This document shows, one piece after another, positions 1 to 10,494 of a stretch of 64,000 nucleotides of DNA; positions within the stretch are counted from its first letter, which is position 1, and each line of letters opens with the position of its first letter. The stretch spans positions 168,501 through 232,500 of the forward strand of contig JAKOGI010000346.1 of assembly GCA_029747015.1 (NCBI GenBank). Reading direction: 5' to 3'. The notes beneath the pieces are model-generated. The model was given only the letters and a program-made list of their open reading frames with translations, ran no database searches and was not told the origin of the DNA. This DNA is from Carnegiea gigantea. Lineage: Eukaryota; Streptophyta; Magnoliopsida; Caryophyllales; Cactaceae. The translations under genes and the position numbers were made by a program.

Positions 1-800
1 GTAGTCTGCACGCCTTGGGCCATAACTTTTGATTGGCTGGTCCAAACTTAGCAATACATTCCCTGGAAAATAGACCTCCTGAGCTTTCCAACAAGCCCAA
101 GAACATCGCAATTGGCCCAGTATTCTGAGAGATATGGCTCCTGGAGGTTGAGGCTGCTGCAAATGTGAATGCAATTATTGCAATCCATGTGAACTTGGTA
201 TTTTACTCTTCATGTCGGCTGCTACCTCCTCCAATTCCGTGTGACTCTTTTTCTAGCAAACTTTGAATGTGTGAGATAAAGGATTCATGCATCCATTTGA
301 GCTTCTACACCCTTTTCACACCAAACATCCAAGAGACACACCTTTTCACTCCTTGGTACATCCACATGAAGGGCTAGCTACAATGTACTTAGGTTTCTTT
401 GTTTTCTGCACTTTTTTTTGTTTTCTTTGTACCTTTCCATAATGTAAGGCCTTTAGTATAAATAGGCCATAGCTTGAGGTTGTAAGCATTCACTTCCAAC
501 TTGAAATACAAGCAATACAAAGCAAGCATTTGAGTGTTCTCTCAATTGTGTTATAAAGCCTAGTTCTATATCTTGAGTGTGGCAACCTCAAGTGGTGTTC
601 TAGGTCCCTTCCCTCATCTAGGTGGTGATTAACTTTTGTATCCTAGATTGAGTTAGGGGATTGCCCAAGTTATTTGGCTTGAGAGGCTCCAATTGGATTA
701 TCTCTAGTCAAATACTTGAACTTTCCTTTTCTCATTTTTACTTTGTTCTTACCCCTCAAAAACCAAAAACACATCTTGTCTTGGTCATTTGTGCTCACTT
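1..800 (+). repeat. LTR-like sequence, family unknown, cut by window start
   Basis: No believable gene is present. The sequence reads like a plant retrotransposon LTR on the plus strand. A TATA-like box TATAAATA lies near 458, followed by a leader-like stretch of short phrases repeating CAAGCAATACAAAGCAAGC. A poly-T run sits near 412. The left edge is beyond the window. The right edge meets the Athila RT fragment at about 806. The short ORF at 716-913 has no recognisable product and is probably chance. The LTR assignment is inferred from style; no partner LTR is visible. Confidence 0.4.
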
Positions 801-805
801 ATACA

Positions 806-1640
806 TCATTAAGTACTATAAGGACATGTAAAAGTAGTCTTTTCTTGGTCATTAGGATGGATAGGGATTTGAAACCGAATATCCATCTGAGTAGCAAAAA
901 TATGAGTTTTTAGCCAATCGTTCAAGCATTTAGTCAAGGAAGGGAAGGGGAAAGTGATCTTTATGGGTGGCTTTATTCAGTTTTCGATAATCAATGTACG
1001 TACACCAGCTTGTGACAGTCCTAGTAGGGATTAGCTCATTATTCTTATTTTTAACAATGGTTATCCCTCCTTTCTTAAGTACAACATGGACCGGGCTTAC
1101 CCGCGCACCGTCAGAGATAGGGTAAATAATGCGAGCCTTAACCAACTTCAAAATCTCCTTTTTTACCATCTCTTGCATGCTAGGGTTTAATCGTCTTTGG
1201 TGTTCAATTGAAGCCTTATGGTAATCTTCCATTAAGGTTCAATGCGTACACAAAGAAAGATGAATTCCTTTTAAGTCATCAAGGGTTGTATCCTATAGCT
1301 TTACGATGCTTCCTAAGTACTCTAAGAAAAGAGTCAATTAGGGTTGCATTCAAACTTGTATTCACAAACATTGGGTATGAAGATTTCGGTCCAAGAAATT
1401 CGTACATCAAGGATGAAGGGAGGGGTTTTGATTCTACCTCGGAAACTTTTATCTCATCAAATGAGGGCTTACTTTCATCTTACAATGATTTCACCTTAGC
1501 AAGGGAAGGGGAATTGGTGGAGAGACTTCCAAAAGTTGAGCATACCCAGCTACTTCGAGATTTTCATCTACAGTAGTGCTATTATTCAACATCAAGTGCT
1601 CAAGTGGATCATTAGAATCAATGTTAAACACGATTCCTCA
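806..1640 (-). pseudogene. Athila pol fragment: linker and N-terminal reverse transcriptase, truncated
   Basis: The longest open stretch (930-1,232) shows the plant gypsy RT entry: LKLVKARIIYPISDG, then VHVVLKKGG, then YIDYRKLNKATHKDHFPLPF. The same match continues past a stop to about 806, through a line resembling the FxQIPIHPNDQEKTTF region. It ends before the YxDD catalytic loop, so the fragment cannot encode an active polymerase. The stretch 1,240-1,640 links it to the protease and has no clear domain. The alignment to the family is from memory of Athila RT and is strong for 806-1,232. Confidence 0.8.
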
Positions 1641-2144
1641 CATTAAACCATCAACCACATCAATCTTATTACATTCATCAGAAATAGAAGGGAACTTAGT
1701 GGCTTTTAGTAAATTAAACTCCACATGATCATTTCCCACCTCAAAAGATAGTGTACCATTTTTCACATCGATACGGCACCCTGTGGTGGCCAGGAATGGT
1801 TTCCCAAGAATGATAGGAGTCCGTGTATCCTCCTCTATTTCTAGAATCACAAAGTCTAATGGTACTTATAAATCCCCTACTTTTGTTGGAACATCCTCTA
1901 AAATTCCTATAGGGTATTTTACAGGATTGTCCGCCAATTGTAAAGAGACAGTAGTTGGTCTTATCTCTCCTAGTTCTAATTTTCTACACATATAAAGGGG
2001 CATCAGGCTCATGCTTGACCCTAAATCACATAAAGCACGATTTATAGGCACATTCCCTATCAAGCAGAGAATTGAAAAACTATCAGAATCCTTCAGCTTA
2101 GCTGGAAGCTTGTTTTGGATCACGACAATGCATTCTTCAGTCAA
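1638..2144 (-). pseudogene. Athila retropepsin (aspartic protease) domain
   Basis: Two open stretches (1,866-2,144 and 1,638-1,850) together look like the gypsy protease that processes Gag-Pol. The first has NRALCDLGSSMSLMPL, where CDLGSS is the active-site signature of the Athila type (Asp-Leu-Gly). The second has PIILGKPFLATTGCRIDV, the conserved ILGRPFLATG flap and C-terminal region. About 15 bases separate the two open stretches, with a stop between them. The active-site Asp is kept. The gag remnant lies upstream (higher coordinates) and the RT remnant downstream. Confidence 0.85.
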
Positions 2145-2163
2145 AGCTACAGTTTCATGCTGT

Positions 2164-3504
2164 TCACTTTTTTTTGTTAGATAGAATTTCTTTCAAAAAT
2201 TTAGCATATGAAGGCATTTGAGTTAGGGCTTCAGTAAATGGAATGTTTATGTATAGTTTGTTAAGGACTTCTAAAAACTTCCCGAATTGCATATCAAGTT
2301 TTGCTTGAGCCATCCTCTGAGGAAATAGTAAAGGTGGGGTGTAGGGCTTTAAGGGAATGATCTTAGGGTCCTTAGGAACCACATTAGGCTTATGCGCAAC
2401 ATCATCTATTACCTCCTTACAGGGCGAAGACATCTCTTTCTCGAGATTCTCAACATGCTCATTCTTATATCAAGCAAAGACTCATCGTTGGTAATCTCCT
2501 TAGGTCCCTCTAATTGCTTTCCTCCTCTCAAAATCATTTCATTGCATTACTCCCAATGGTTAGGTTCAGGCTGGCTAGGAAGTCTATCTGGGGCCGTAAT
2601 GAAAGACTAGCTTTTTGGGCAATTTGGGCGTCCACCATCCTATTATAAGTGGTAAGCACATTAACCTTTGAGGCTAATTGCTTAATATACTCATCTTGTT
2701 TTTATTACGCCATAAGCGTACTTTGCATCATTGCTTCTAAATTGGACTTCTGGGGCATTTGAGAAGGGAACGAGGGTCTTTGAAAACCAAAGGATGGTCT
2801 AGCATTCATAGGGGGCATATTCGATGTGTTTGGATTAGAGTTATAGAAGAAATTCAGATGATTCTTCTAACTCGGATTATAGGTACTATAGTAAGAGTCA
2901 ATGGCCGGTCTCGGGTTAAAGTGTTGAACGTAGTTAACTTCACTAGGGTCTTAGGATCAAGGGCCCCTAACTTTGTAATTCAAAGTTACATGCTCAATAG
3001 AACCATAAATTTACAAGGGAAAGGGGCACTAGAATTTATAGCATTAACATTCATTCGGTCCAGTCTTTGAGTCATAGCATTTGCTTTAGCAGAAAGTAAA
3101 GTAAGTGCATTAACTTCAAGCTTACCTCTAACCCATTGGGTTGGCCTCGTTCAGTGGACCATTGAAATCATCCTCAGTTTTGTTCATGAAAGTTCCTCCT
3201 ACTGCCGTATCAATAGTGGCCCTCACAGGTTGGTCACACCATTATAAAAGGCTTGGATAATCATCCAATGCTGAAGACCATGATGAAGGCATAAGCGCAA
3301 CAAATCTTTAAACCACTCCCAGGCTTCATAGAGTGTCTCTTGATCTTTTTACGTGAAGTTGGTAATCTAATTTCTCAAGCTTGCTATTTTGCTCAGAGGG
3401 AAAAACTTTGCGAAGAAGGCTCTTGCCAACTCATCCCAAGTGGTAATGCATCTAGACGGCAAGGAGTGTAACCAAGCCCTTGCTTTATCCCTCAATGAGA
3501 AAGG
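2164..3504 (-). pseudogene. Athila gag, C-terminal portion
   Basis: This continues the gag broken at the copia insertion. From 3,504 leftward the minus strand reads the capsid motif SLRDKARAWLHSLPSR, then TTWDELARAFFAKF, then the region around FKDLLRLCLHHGLQHWMIIQ (about 3,260-3,330), all typical of plant Athila capsid proteins. Toward 2,164-2,433 there is an open stretch with the pre-protease motif PPLLFPQRMAQAKLDMQFGK. Stops and frameshifts lie between these blocks. No CCHC knuckle was seen. The role is the structural capsid precursor of the element. Confidence 0.8.
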
Positions 3505-3935
3505 TGTTAGAATGCATAAGGTTTTGATGATAACAAATCCAAGTATTGTAGTAGTTGTTGTTGTTCCAAACAGGCTTTACCAACAGGGCCTTACTGCTAT
3601 TTTTCAATATATTAAAACTGCTTGACTAATGGTTTATCAAGAACAGGTACTCAAGTCAGCGATGTAAGAACAACCATGAGGAACAGGCTCTGTAAGGTGT
3701 TTGAAACATGTCCTGTGAAGTGTTTGAAGCATAGGATATAAGTACACCCGTGAGGAACAGGTTCAGTGAAGTATTTGCAGCAGATTCGTCTCTCTACAAG
3801 ATGACTAGTGGTTACAACAAGATGCCTTGATTTAATTTAGTTTTATATTTTTAGACTCTTGTTAATATGCCAATCAGAAACTCTTAACTTACCACTTACT
3901 TGAAACGGTTTTGTTTTCTTTTGGTAAATATTTCG

Positions 3936-3985
3936 GATCACCCTTCAGAACAATCCTGGAAACAGGGTGATCAGGGTGTTTCCAG
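3936..3985. promoter_or_regulatory. Two overlapping inverted repeats in the LTR U3
   Basis: GATCACCCT (3,936-3,944) pairs with AGGGTGATC (3,964-3,972). CTGGAAAC (3,956-3,963) pairs with GTTTCCAG (3,978-3,985). The two stems interleave, so only one can form at a time. Both are unchanged in the 3' LTR (13,383-13,432), although neighbouring bases differ. A regulatory role is inference. Confidence 0.5.
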
Positions 3986-4340
3986 AATAAGCTGCGAAAA
4001 AAACTGTTTTGCACGATTTTTATCTTTTGGATTTTGAGCAGCTTCTTCAAGGATTTGCAAGAAAGATTTTTTATGGAGTATCTTACCCCTTATCCTAAAA
4101 ACGGTTATTAAAATCTAAGGGGATTTGCAAAATCTTTTTGAATAAAAAGAATATCAAATTTTTGGCAAGTGGATAAGGTTGTCGAGAAAAACATGGGCTA
4201 GTTGCTGAGAATCACCGCCTTATGCACACGGTTTAGGAAGTGTTTCCAGCTCATGTTTCCTCATCCCTTATGGCTAAAGAATTCTATATTCTTTAGGGAT
4301 TTTAGTTTCTAAAAATTTGAGGAATTGTTTTTCCAAGCAC

Positions 4341-4348
4341 TATATAAA
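4341..4348 (+). promoter_or_regulatory. TATA box of the 5' LTR promoter
   Basis: TATATAAA lies about 580 bp before the LTR end and is repeated in the 3' LTR at 13,785-13,792. Its position suits the core promoter for the genomic RNA. Confidence 0.65.
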
Positions 4349-4928
4349 GTCGCTTCTTAGAACGATAGAAGCATCGGTTTTCAAAAAGAAAAATTCAGTG
4401 TTCATGAGCTTAAAAGTTTGAAAAGAAAACCGTGTCTAGTGAGTGAGTTATTTGAGCTTTCAAAGTTGGCATACTAGGACTTCATTGTACCCTATATTAG
4501 CTTAGTTGAGAAGCATTGTAATAAGGTGTTTTTCTTTATACTCTTCTTTCACAAAAGTGAGTAGAGTGTGTGTCCAAATCAAGGGGATTTTGGACGTGGG
4601 GTAACCTGTCTTAGGGAAGACGGTTACGTGGGTTGCAATTTGTAACAAGGTGTGTTACTATTGTAACGTGTTTAGCCCGTTTAGTGAAGTGTTTAAATCC
4701 TACACGAGGTAGGTCGTGGTTTTTCACCTCAGTTGGGTTAGAGGTGTTTTCCACGTAAAAATCCTGTGTCCATTATTTCCGCATTCAATTTTGTTGGATT
4801 TTCGATTCTGCTTATCTCAGGAACAACCTGTGTAAACAGGGTCTCAGACTGTTTGCCAGCAACTTGCGAAAATCGGACACCATAATTCGCCCCCCCTCTT
4901 GTGGTTGTGTACTCTCTAAATTGACAAG

Positions 4929-4940
4929 TGGTATCAGAGC
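4929..4940 (+). other. Primer binding site, initiator tRNA-Met type
   Basis: TGGTATCAGAGC begins two bases after the 5' LTR. This is the standard plant copia primer site complementary to the 3' end of initiator methionine tRNA, where minus-strand DNA synthesis starts. It is unmutated. Confidence 0.95.
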
Positions 4941-4978
4941 AGGTTCTCCTTTGAAAGGCTAAAACCTTTGAGAGATCC

Positions 4979-6745
4979 ATGAAGATGAGTGCACCACAAG
5001 GCATGCTTGAAGGTCAATCCATAACTCGACCACCATACTTTAATGGCCAACACTATGGATGGTGGAAGAATAGAATGGAAAACTACATCCAAGCCGAGGA
5101 TTATGAGTTATGGATGCTCATCAAGAATGGACCACTCATCCCTAAGAAAATCACTGAAGATGGAAAGTCAATCCCTAAGGAGCCTAAGGAATTCAATGCT
5201 GAAGATTACAAGATGATAGAGAAGAATGCCAAGGCCAAGAAACTCCTATATTTCGGCCTAGGTCCTGATGAATATATTCGCATATCTGAATGTGAGTCGG
5301 CCAAAGAAATCTGGGATGCTTTGCAAGTAGCTCACAAAGGGACCAATCAGGTAAAGCAATCCCGGATTGAATTGCTTATGAGAAAGTATGAGCTGTTTGA
5401 GATGGGTGATCGTGAAAGTGTGATGGACATGTACACTCGCTTCACTCACATAACGAATGAGCTGAAATCCCTAGGAAAATCCTTCACCACCGAAGAATTG
5501 GTGAGGAAGATTCTAAGAATTTTACCTCATTCCTGGGAAGCAAAAGTAACGGCCATCCAAGAAGCTAAGGACATGAACAAGATCACCCTAGATGAGCTGA
5601 TTGGCAACCTCCAAACGTATGAACTTAGGAAAAATTCTCAAGAGAAAGATGATACAAAGAGAGATCGAGGTCTTGCACTAAAGCCCTTAGAAGATGATTC
5701 TAATTCTGATGAGGAGGAGATTGCTATGGTCACTCAAAAGTTCAAGAAGTTCTTCAAGAAAGTTAAAGAAAATAGCAAAAGGAGGGACTTCAGCAAGGCC
5801 AGGAACACCTCTCGGGAACAGTTCTCCGGGTGTTTCAAGTGTGGCAAACTGGACCACATTGTGAGAAACTGCCCACTGCACAAGGAAGAATAAGAACCCG
5901 AACACCCTAGAAAACAGGGGAGGAAACAGGGTGTAAGCAGCTCAGCGAAAAGGTTCTCAAAAGCTATGCTCGCGGCCTAGGGAGATTCAAGCGAGGATGA
6001 GGAAGGGTCTGAAGCTGGGGAAGCTGATGTAGCACTCATGGCAAGAAGTGAGACTGATTCAGATGATGGATCAACAGACAGTCTGACCCAACTCAAGAAC
6101 AAGGTACGGGGTCTAAATAAATCAACTCTTGAGGAATTAGTGTACACTATAATGGATATATGTGCTGAATTAAAAAGGGATGTTCGAGATCTAGAACTTG
6201 AAAATGAAACCCTTAAATTGGAAAAACTTGAAGTTGACAAAGAGACTCTTGGCTTGCATGAAAACATCAATGTGCTTAAAGAAACTCTACTCATGAAAGA
6301 AGAGACTTGTTCCACTAAACTGACTGAGCTAGAAAAAGAATCCCTTGACTTAAAAGGTAAGGTTGAGTCTTTGCTGGAAGAAAATAAAAACTTACTTGAG
6401 AAAATAAAATACTTGGAATCAGACCTTGCCACAAACAAGCTCTGGAACAGGTCCTCAAGGCCGTTTGAATGGTTAAACACTCATCATAGTCGAAATAGAA
6501 GAGGACTAGGTTTTGTGCCTAAGATGACCTACCCAGTGAATAAAAAATATGTGGGATTACCTGAAAATATTGTTTGCTTTCATTGTGGTAAAACGGGGCA
6601 TTATCGATATGCTTGTCTGCTAAGAAAGTATGCCATTGAAAGGAACACAGTTCATGTAAAACAAATATGAGTTAGGAAAGATGAGATTTGTACGTCTAAA
6701 GGAATGGGACCCAAGTGGATCTGGGTTCCCAAAACTAACCCTTGA
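4979..6745 (+). pseudogene. gag: Sirevirus-like gag with UBN2-type capsid, two zinc knuckles and coiled coil
   Basis: The reading starts at ATG 4,979, 39 bases past the primer site. Residues 1-304 form the copia capsid region (YFNGQHYGWWKNRMENYI; later LLMRKYELFEMGDRESV), ending in a first knuckle CFKCGKLDHIVRNC near 285-298. The frame continues after TAA 5,891 and TAG 5,978 into an acidic stretch and a long charged coiled coil (about 6,120-6,430). A second knuckle, CFHCGKTGHYRYAC, follows near 6,580-6,620. TGA 6,668 is a third stop. TGA 6,743 separates gag from pol; in the SIRE1 lineage gag and pol are known to be divided by a stop in the same frame, so this one may be original. Everything is in one frame with no frameshift. 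The product would package genomic RNA into particles. Confidence 0.9.
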
Positions 6746-9700
6746 TTTGTTTTGCAGGCTGAAGTGAGAGAGAACAACCCAGCAAACAACCCAGCGAACT
6801 GCACAGGGAACACCCTAGGAAACAGGCAGCTGTGGTATGTTAACAGTGGGTGTTCGAGGCATATGACTGGTGAAAAATCCAATTTTCTCTCACTTACAGC
6901 TTCAGAAGGAGGGAGTGTGGCATTTGGAAACGGCAAATCCGGGACAATTGTCGGTATAGGTAAGATAGGTGAGTCACTCTCCCATTCAATTGACAATGTT
7001 TATTTTGTGGATGGATTAAAACACAACTTGCTAAGTGTGTCCCAACTGTGTGACAAAGACAACCTAGTAGTGTTCTCTCCAACACGTTGCTTGGTTGTAA
7101 ACATGAACACAGGAGATGTTGTGTTGAGGGGGAAGCGACATAAAAATGTTTATAAAGTGTGTATTTCTACTCTTCCCCAAAATAATTTGACTTGTTTGAG
7201 TGCCCTAAGTGATGATGTTATGCTTTGGCACAAAAGGCTAGGTCATGCAAGCCACACGCTTTTGAACAAACTTGTAACCAAAGACTTAATGGTAGGCTTA
7301 CCTTCCATCAAATTCAATGATGACAAGGTACGTGATGCATGTGCCAAAGTCAAAAAAGTCAGAAATTCATTTAAATCTAAAAGGTGTGTAAGCACTACTC
7401 GAGCTCTTGAATTGATACATATGGATATATGTGGTCCAATGAGGATCATGAGCCGAGGTGGCAAGAGGTATGTGCTTGTGATAGTGGATGACTACTCTCG
7501 TTTTACTTGGACTTTGTTTTTGGCTTCTAAAGATGAAACCTTTGAAAAATTTCTTGCTTTTATTAAAAAGATTGAAAAGAGAGTAGGACATTCCTTGGTA
7601 TGCTTAAGGTCTAACCATGGGACAAAATTTGAAAATTCAAGCTTTATTGATTATTGTAATGAGCATGGTGTTGATCATAATTTTTCAGCTCCAAGAACAC
7701 CCCAACAGAACGGGGTGGTAGAACGCAAAAATCGCACTCTAGAGGACATGACTAGAACAATGCTTGTTGCTAGTGGTCTTCCTAGAAACTTTTGGGCTGA
7801 AGCTTTGAATACATCATGTTACATTATAAATAAATGCATGATTAGACCTATTCTTAACAAAACTCCTTATGAACTTTTCAAGGGAAGAAAACCTAATATT
7901 ATGCATTTGAGAGATTTTGGTTGTAAATATTATGTGCATAATAATGAAAAAGATGCCTCAGGGAAATTCAATCCAAGGAGTGATGAAGTAATATTCCTTG
8001 GTTACTCCTCGCATAGTAAGGCATACAAAGTGTTTAATAAGAGAACCTTGTGTGTTGAGGAAAGTGTGCATGTGCTTTTTGATGAAACTAACTCTCTAAG
8101 CGAGAATGATGCACAGGAAGAAGACTTCAAACTAGGTCTTGTTAGAAAAGACGTACTGCTTCAAGGTGAACAAGGTAAGGATCAATCGGAGGGAGCAAGG
8201 TCTGAGGCTGTTCTTCAGGAAGGTAAGCAAGGTGTGAACCAAACAGGGGGAAACAGGGTGGAACCCTGTTTGGGACAACACCAGCCGAATCCTTCAGGGA
8301 TAAATCCAGGAACAAGCTCCCAAACAGGCTCGAGAACAGGTTCTGAACCTGTTTCATCGAGTATTCCAGCTAGGTTGGAGAGCGAGTCTGTGAACCCACT
8401 TTCACCACGATCATGGAAATACCAAAGTTCACATCCTCTTGATCAAATTTTGTCTGATATTAATGCAGGAGTTCAAACTAGACCTAGACTCAAAAATTTC
8501 TGTGCTTTCTATGCTTTTCTCTCAAAAATTGAGCCTAAGAATATTAATGAAGCCCTTGCAGATTCAGATTGGGTTACAGCCATGCAAGAAGAACTCCATT
8601 AGTTCGAAAGGAACAAGGTATGGCACCTTGTGCCATGGCCAGAGGATAGAATAATCATTGGAACCAAGTGGGTGTTCCGTAACAAGCTGGATGAGTGCGG
8701 AACAGTCACTAGGAACAAGGCTCGGCTGGTGGTTCAAGGCTACAACCAAGAAGAGGGAATTGATTATGAAGAAACCTTTGCACCTGTTGCAAGGATGGAG
8801 GCTATTCGAATCTTGATAGCATTTGCAGCCCATATGGAGATCAAGTTGTATCAAATGGATGTCAAAAGTGCATTTCTAAATGGATACCTCAAAGAAGAAG
8901 TGTATGTCAAACAACCCCCTGGTTTTGAAAGTAATGAATTTCCTAACCATGTTTTCAAACTTGACAAAGCACTTTATGGTTTAAAACAAGCCCCTAGAGC
9001 TTGGTATGAGCGGTTATCAAGCTTTTTATTAGAAAATGGTTTTACAAGAGGCAAGGTAGACAATACCTTATTTCTAAAATCTAATGGGGAACATTTGTTG
9101 ATTGTCCAAGTATATGTCGATGACATCATATTTGGTGCAACTCATCATGATTTGTGCAATGAATTTTCAAAAATGAAGAGGAGTGAGTTTAAAATGAGCA
9201 TGATGGGTGAGCTTAATTTCTTTCTAGGCTTGCAAATCAAGCAAACTTCAAACGGCACCATGATCCATCAACAAAAGTATATCAAAGAGTTACTTAAGTG
9301 CTTTAAGATGGAGTCGGCCAAGCCCATTAATACTCCCATCTCTCCCTCAACCAGGCTGATAATGGATGATAGTAGTCCCTCAATTGAGGAGAAATCCTAT
9401 AGGGGCATGATAGGGTCACTCCTATACCTGACGGCTAGTAGACCTGACATTATTTTCAGTGTTGGTCTATGTGCACGTTTTCAGTCTAACCCTAAAGAAA
9501 CTCATCTTAAGGCTGTAAAAAGGATTTTAAGATACTTAAAACATACACCTGATCTAGCCTTATGGTATCCTAGAGGTTGCAACTTTGATCTTGTTGGGTA
9601 TGCTAATGCTGATTATGCAGATTTCTTGGTTGATAGAAAAAGCACCTCAGGTATGGCTCACTTTCTTGGACCTTGTTTGGTATCTTGGGCAAACAAGAAA

Positions 9701-10057
9701 GAACTCTCTGTTGCCTTGTCCACAGCAGAAGCTGAATATGTAGCAGCTGCATCTTGCCGTGCTCAGTTATTATGGATAAGACAACAACTCAAGGACTTTT
9801 GTATTGACATAGGATGCATTCCTATTTATTGTGACAATACAAGTGCAATTAACATTGCCAAAAATCCATGTCAACACAAAAGAACAAAACATATTGACAT
9901 TCGTCATCATTTCTTAAGAGACAATGTTGAAAAAGGAGTGATCTCAATGAATTTTTGTGCCACTGAAAATCAAATTGCTGACATATTCACCAAGGCATTG
10001 AGTAGAGAACAATTTGAAAGGAATAGACTCGAACTAGGCTTAATTAGAACAACCTGA
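6746..10057 (+). pseudogene. pol: Copia pol: protease, integrase, reverse transcriptase, RNase H
   Basis: The polyprotein is in the same frame as gag. The protease motif WYVNSGCSRHMTG has Asn (codon 6,842-6,844) where the catalytic Asp belongs. The integrase zinc finger has WHKRLGH but only DAC of the expected paired cysteines. Its core has MDICGPM, then RSNHGTKF with Asn (7,613-7,615) at the second acidic position, then NGVVERKNRTL. A copia C-terminal block follows (ELFKGRKPN). TAG 8,600 interrupts the start of RT. RT resumes with [11 protein letters not shown] and keeps YVDDIIFG (about 9,115). RNase H keeps [20 protein letters not shown] and [13 protein letters not shown]. It ends at TGA 10,055. 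RT and RNase H look intact; protease and integrase do not. Confidence 0.95.
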
Positions 10058-10494
10058 CCAACCTGTTCTCTCACCCTGTTTGCAACATTTAAAAGTTACG
10101 GGTACAACATGTTAAAATTTTTTGTTTGCAATCAACTTCTGTGCTATGTTTAGCATATGTGAGGTTTGCAACCTGCTGACACTTGTTGAGGTCTAATGAG
10201 ATTGCCCTTATTGTCCTATGTTACCAAGCAAGTAACCTCAAGAACAAGCACCAGGAACAGGTACGCCTCTTGTTTGTCAAATATATGCAACAAATTGAAA
10301 ATTGCTAATCTCTTCCCGAGGCGTGCGCGGCCTAAATAAATGCAAAAGCCCGTTGCAAAACGGGCAAAATCTTTTAAAGATTTCGCATGTCTCTCTCTCT
10401 TAAAGCTCTCTTGCTCAATCTCTCACCTCCACCGAAACTCTCTTGCTCTAAAACTCTGTTCAAGAAACCCTAATCTCTCTCCTTCCTCTAAAAA
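10058..10494 (+). other. Spacer between pol and the third ORF
   Basis: No coding region is recognised. The stretch contains several AACAGG/CCTGTT words (10,061, 10,073, 10,256) and a pyrimidine-rich CTCTCTCTC segment at about 10,388-10,400 shortly before the ORF3 start. Expression of ORF3 from a spliced or internal transcript is possible, but no site is clear. Confidence 0.5.

Larger units (their letters stand above)
3505..4926 (+). repeat. 5' LTR of the Sirevirus-like element
   Basis: 1,422 bp, beginning TGTTAG and ending TTGACA. It matches 12,953-14,369 along its whole length. A hand comparison gives about 49 substitutions, mostly transitions, plus a few small gaps. The U3/R boundary is presumably just after the TATA box at 4,341-4,348. 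The primer site starts two bases after its end. Confidence 0.95.
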
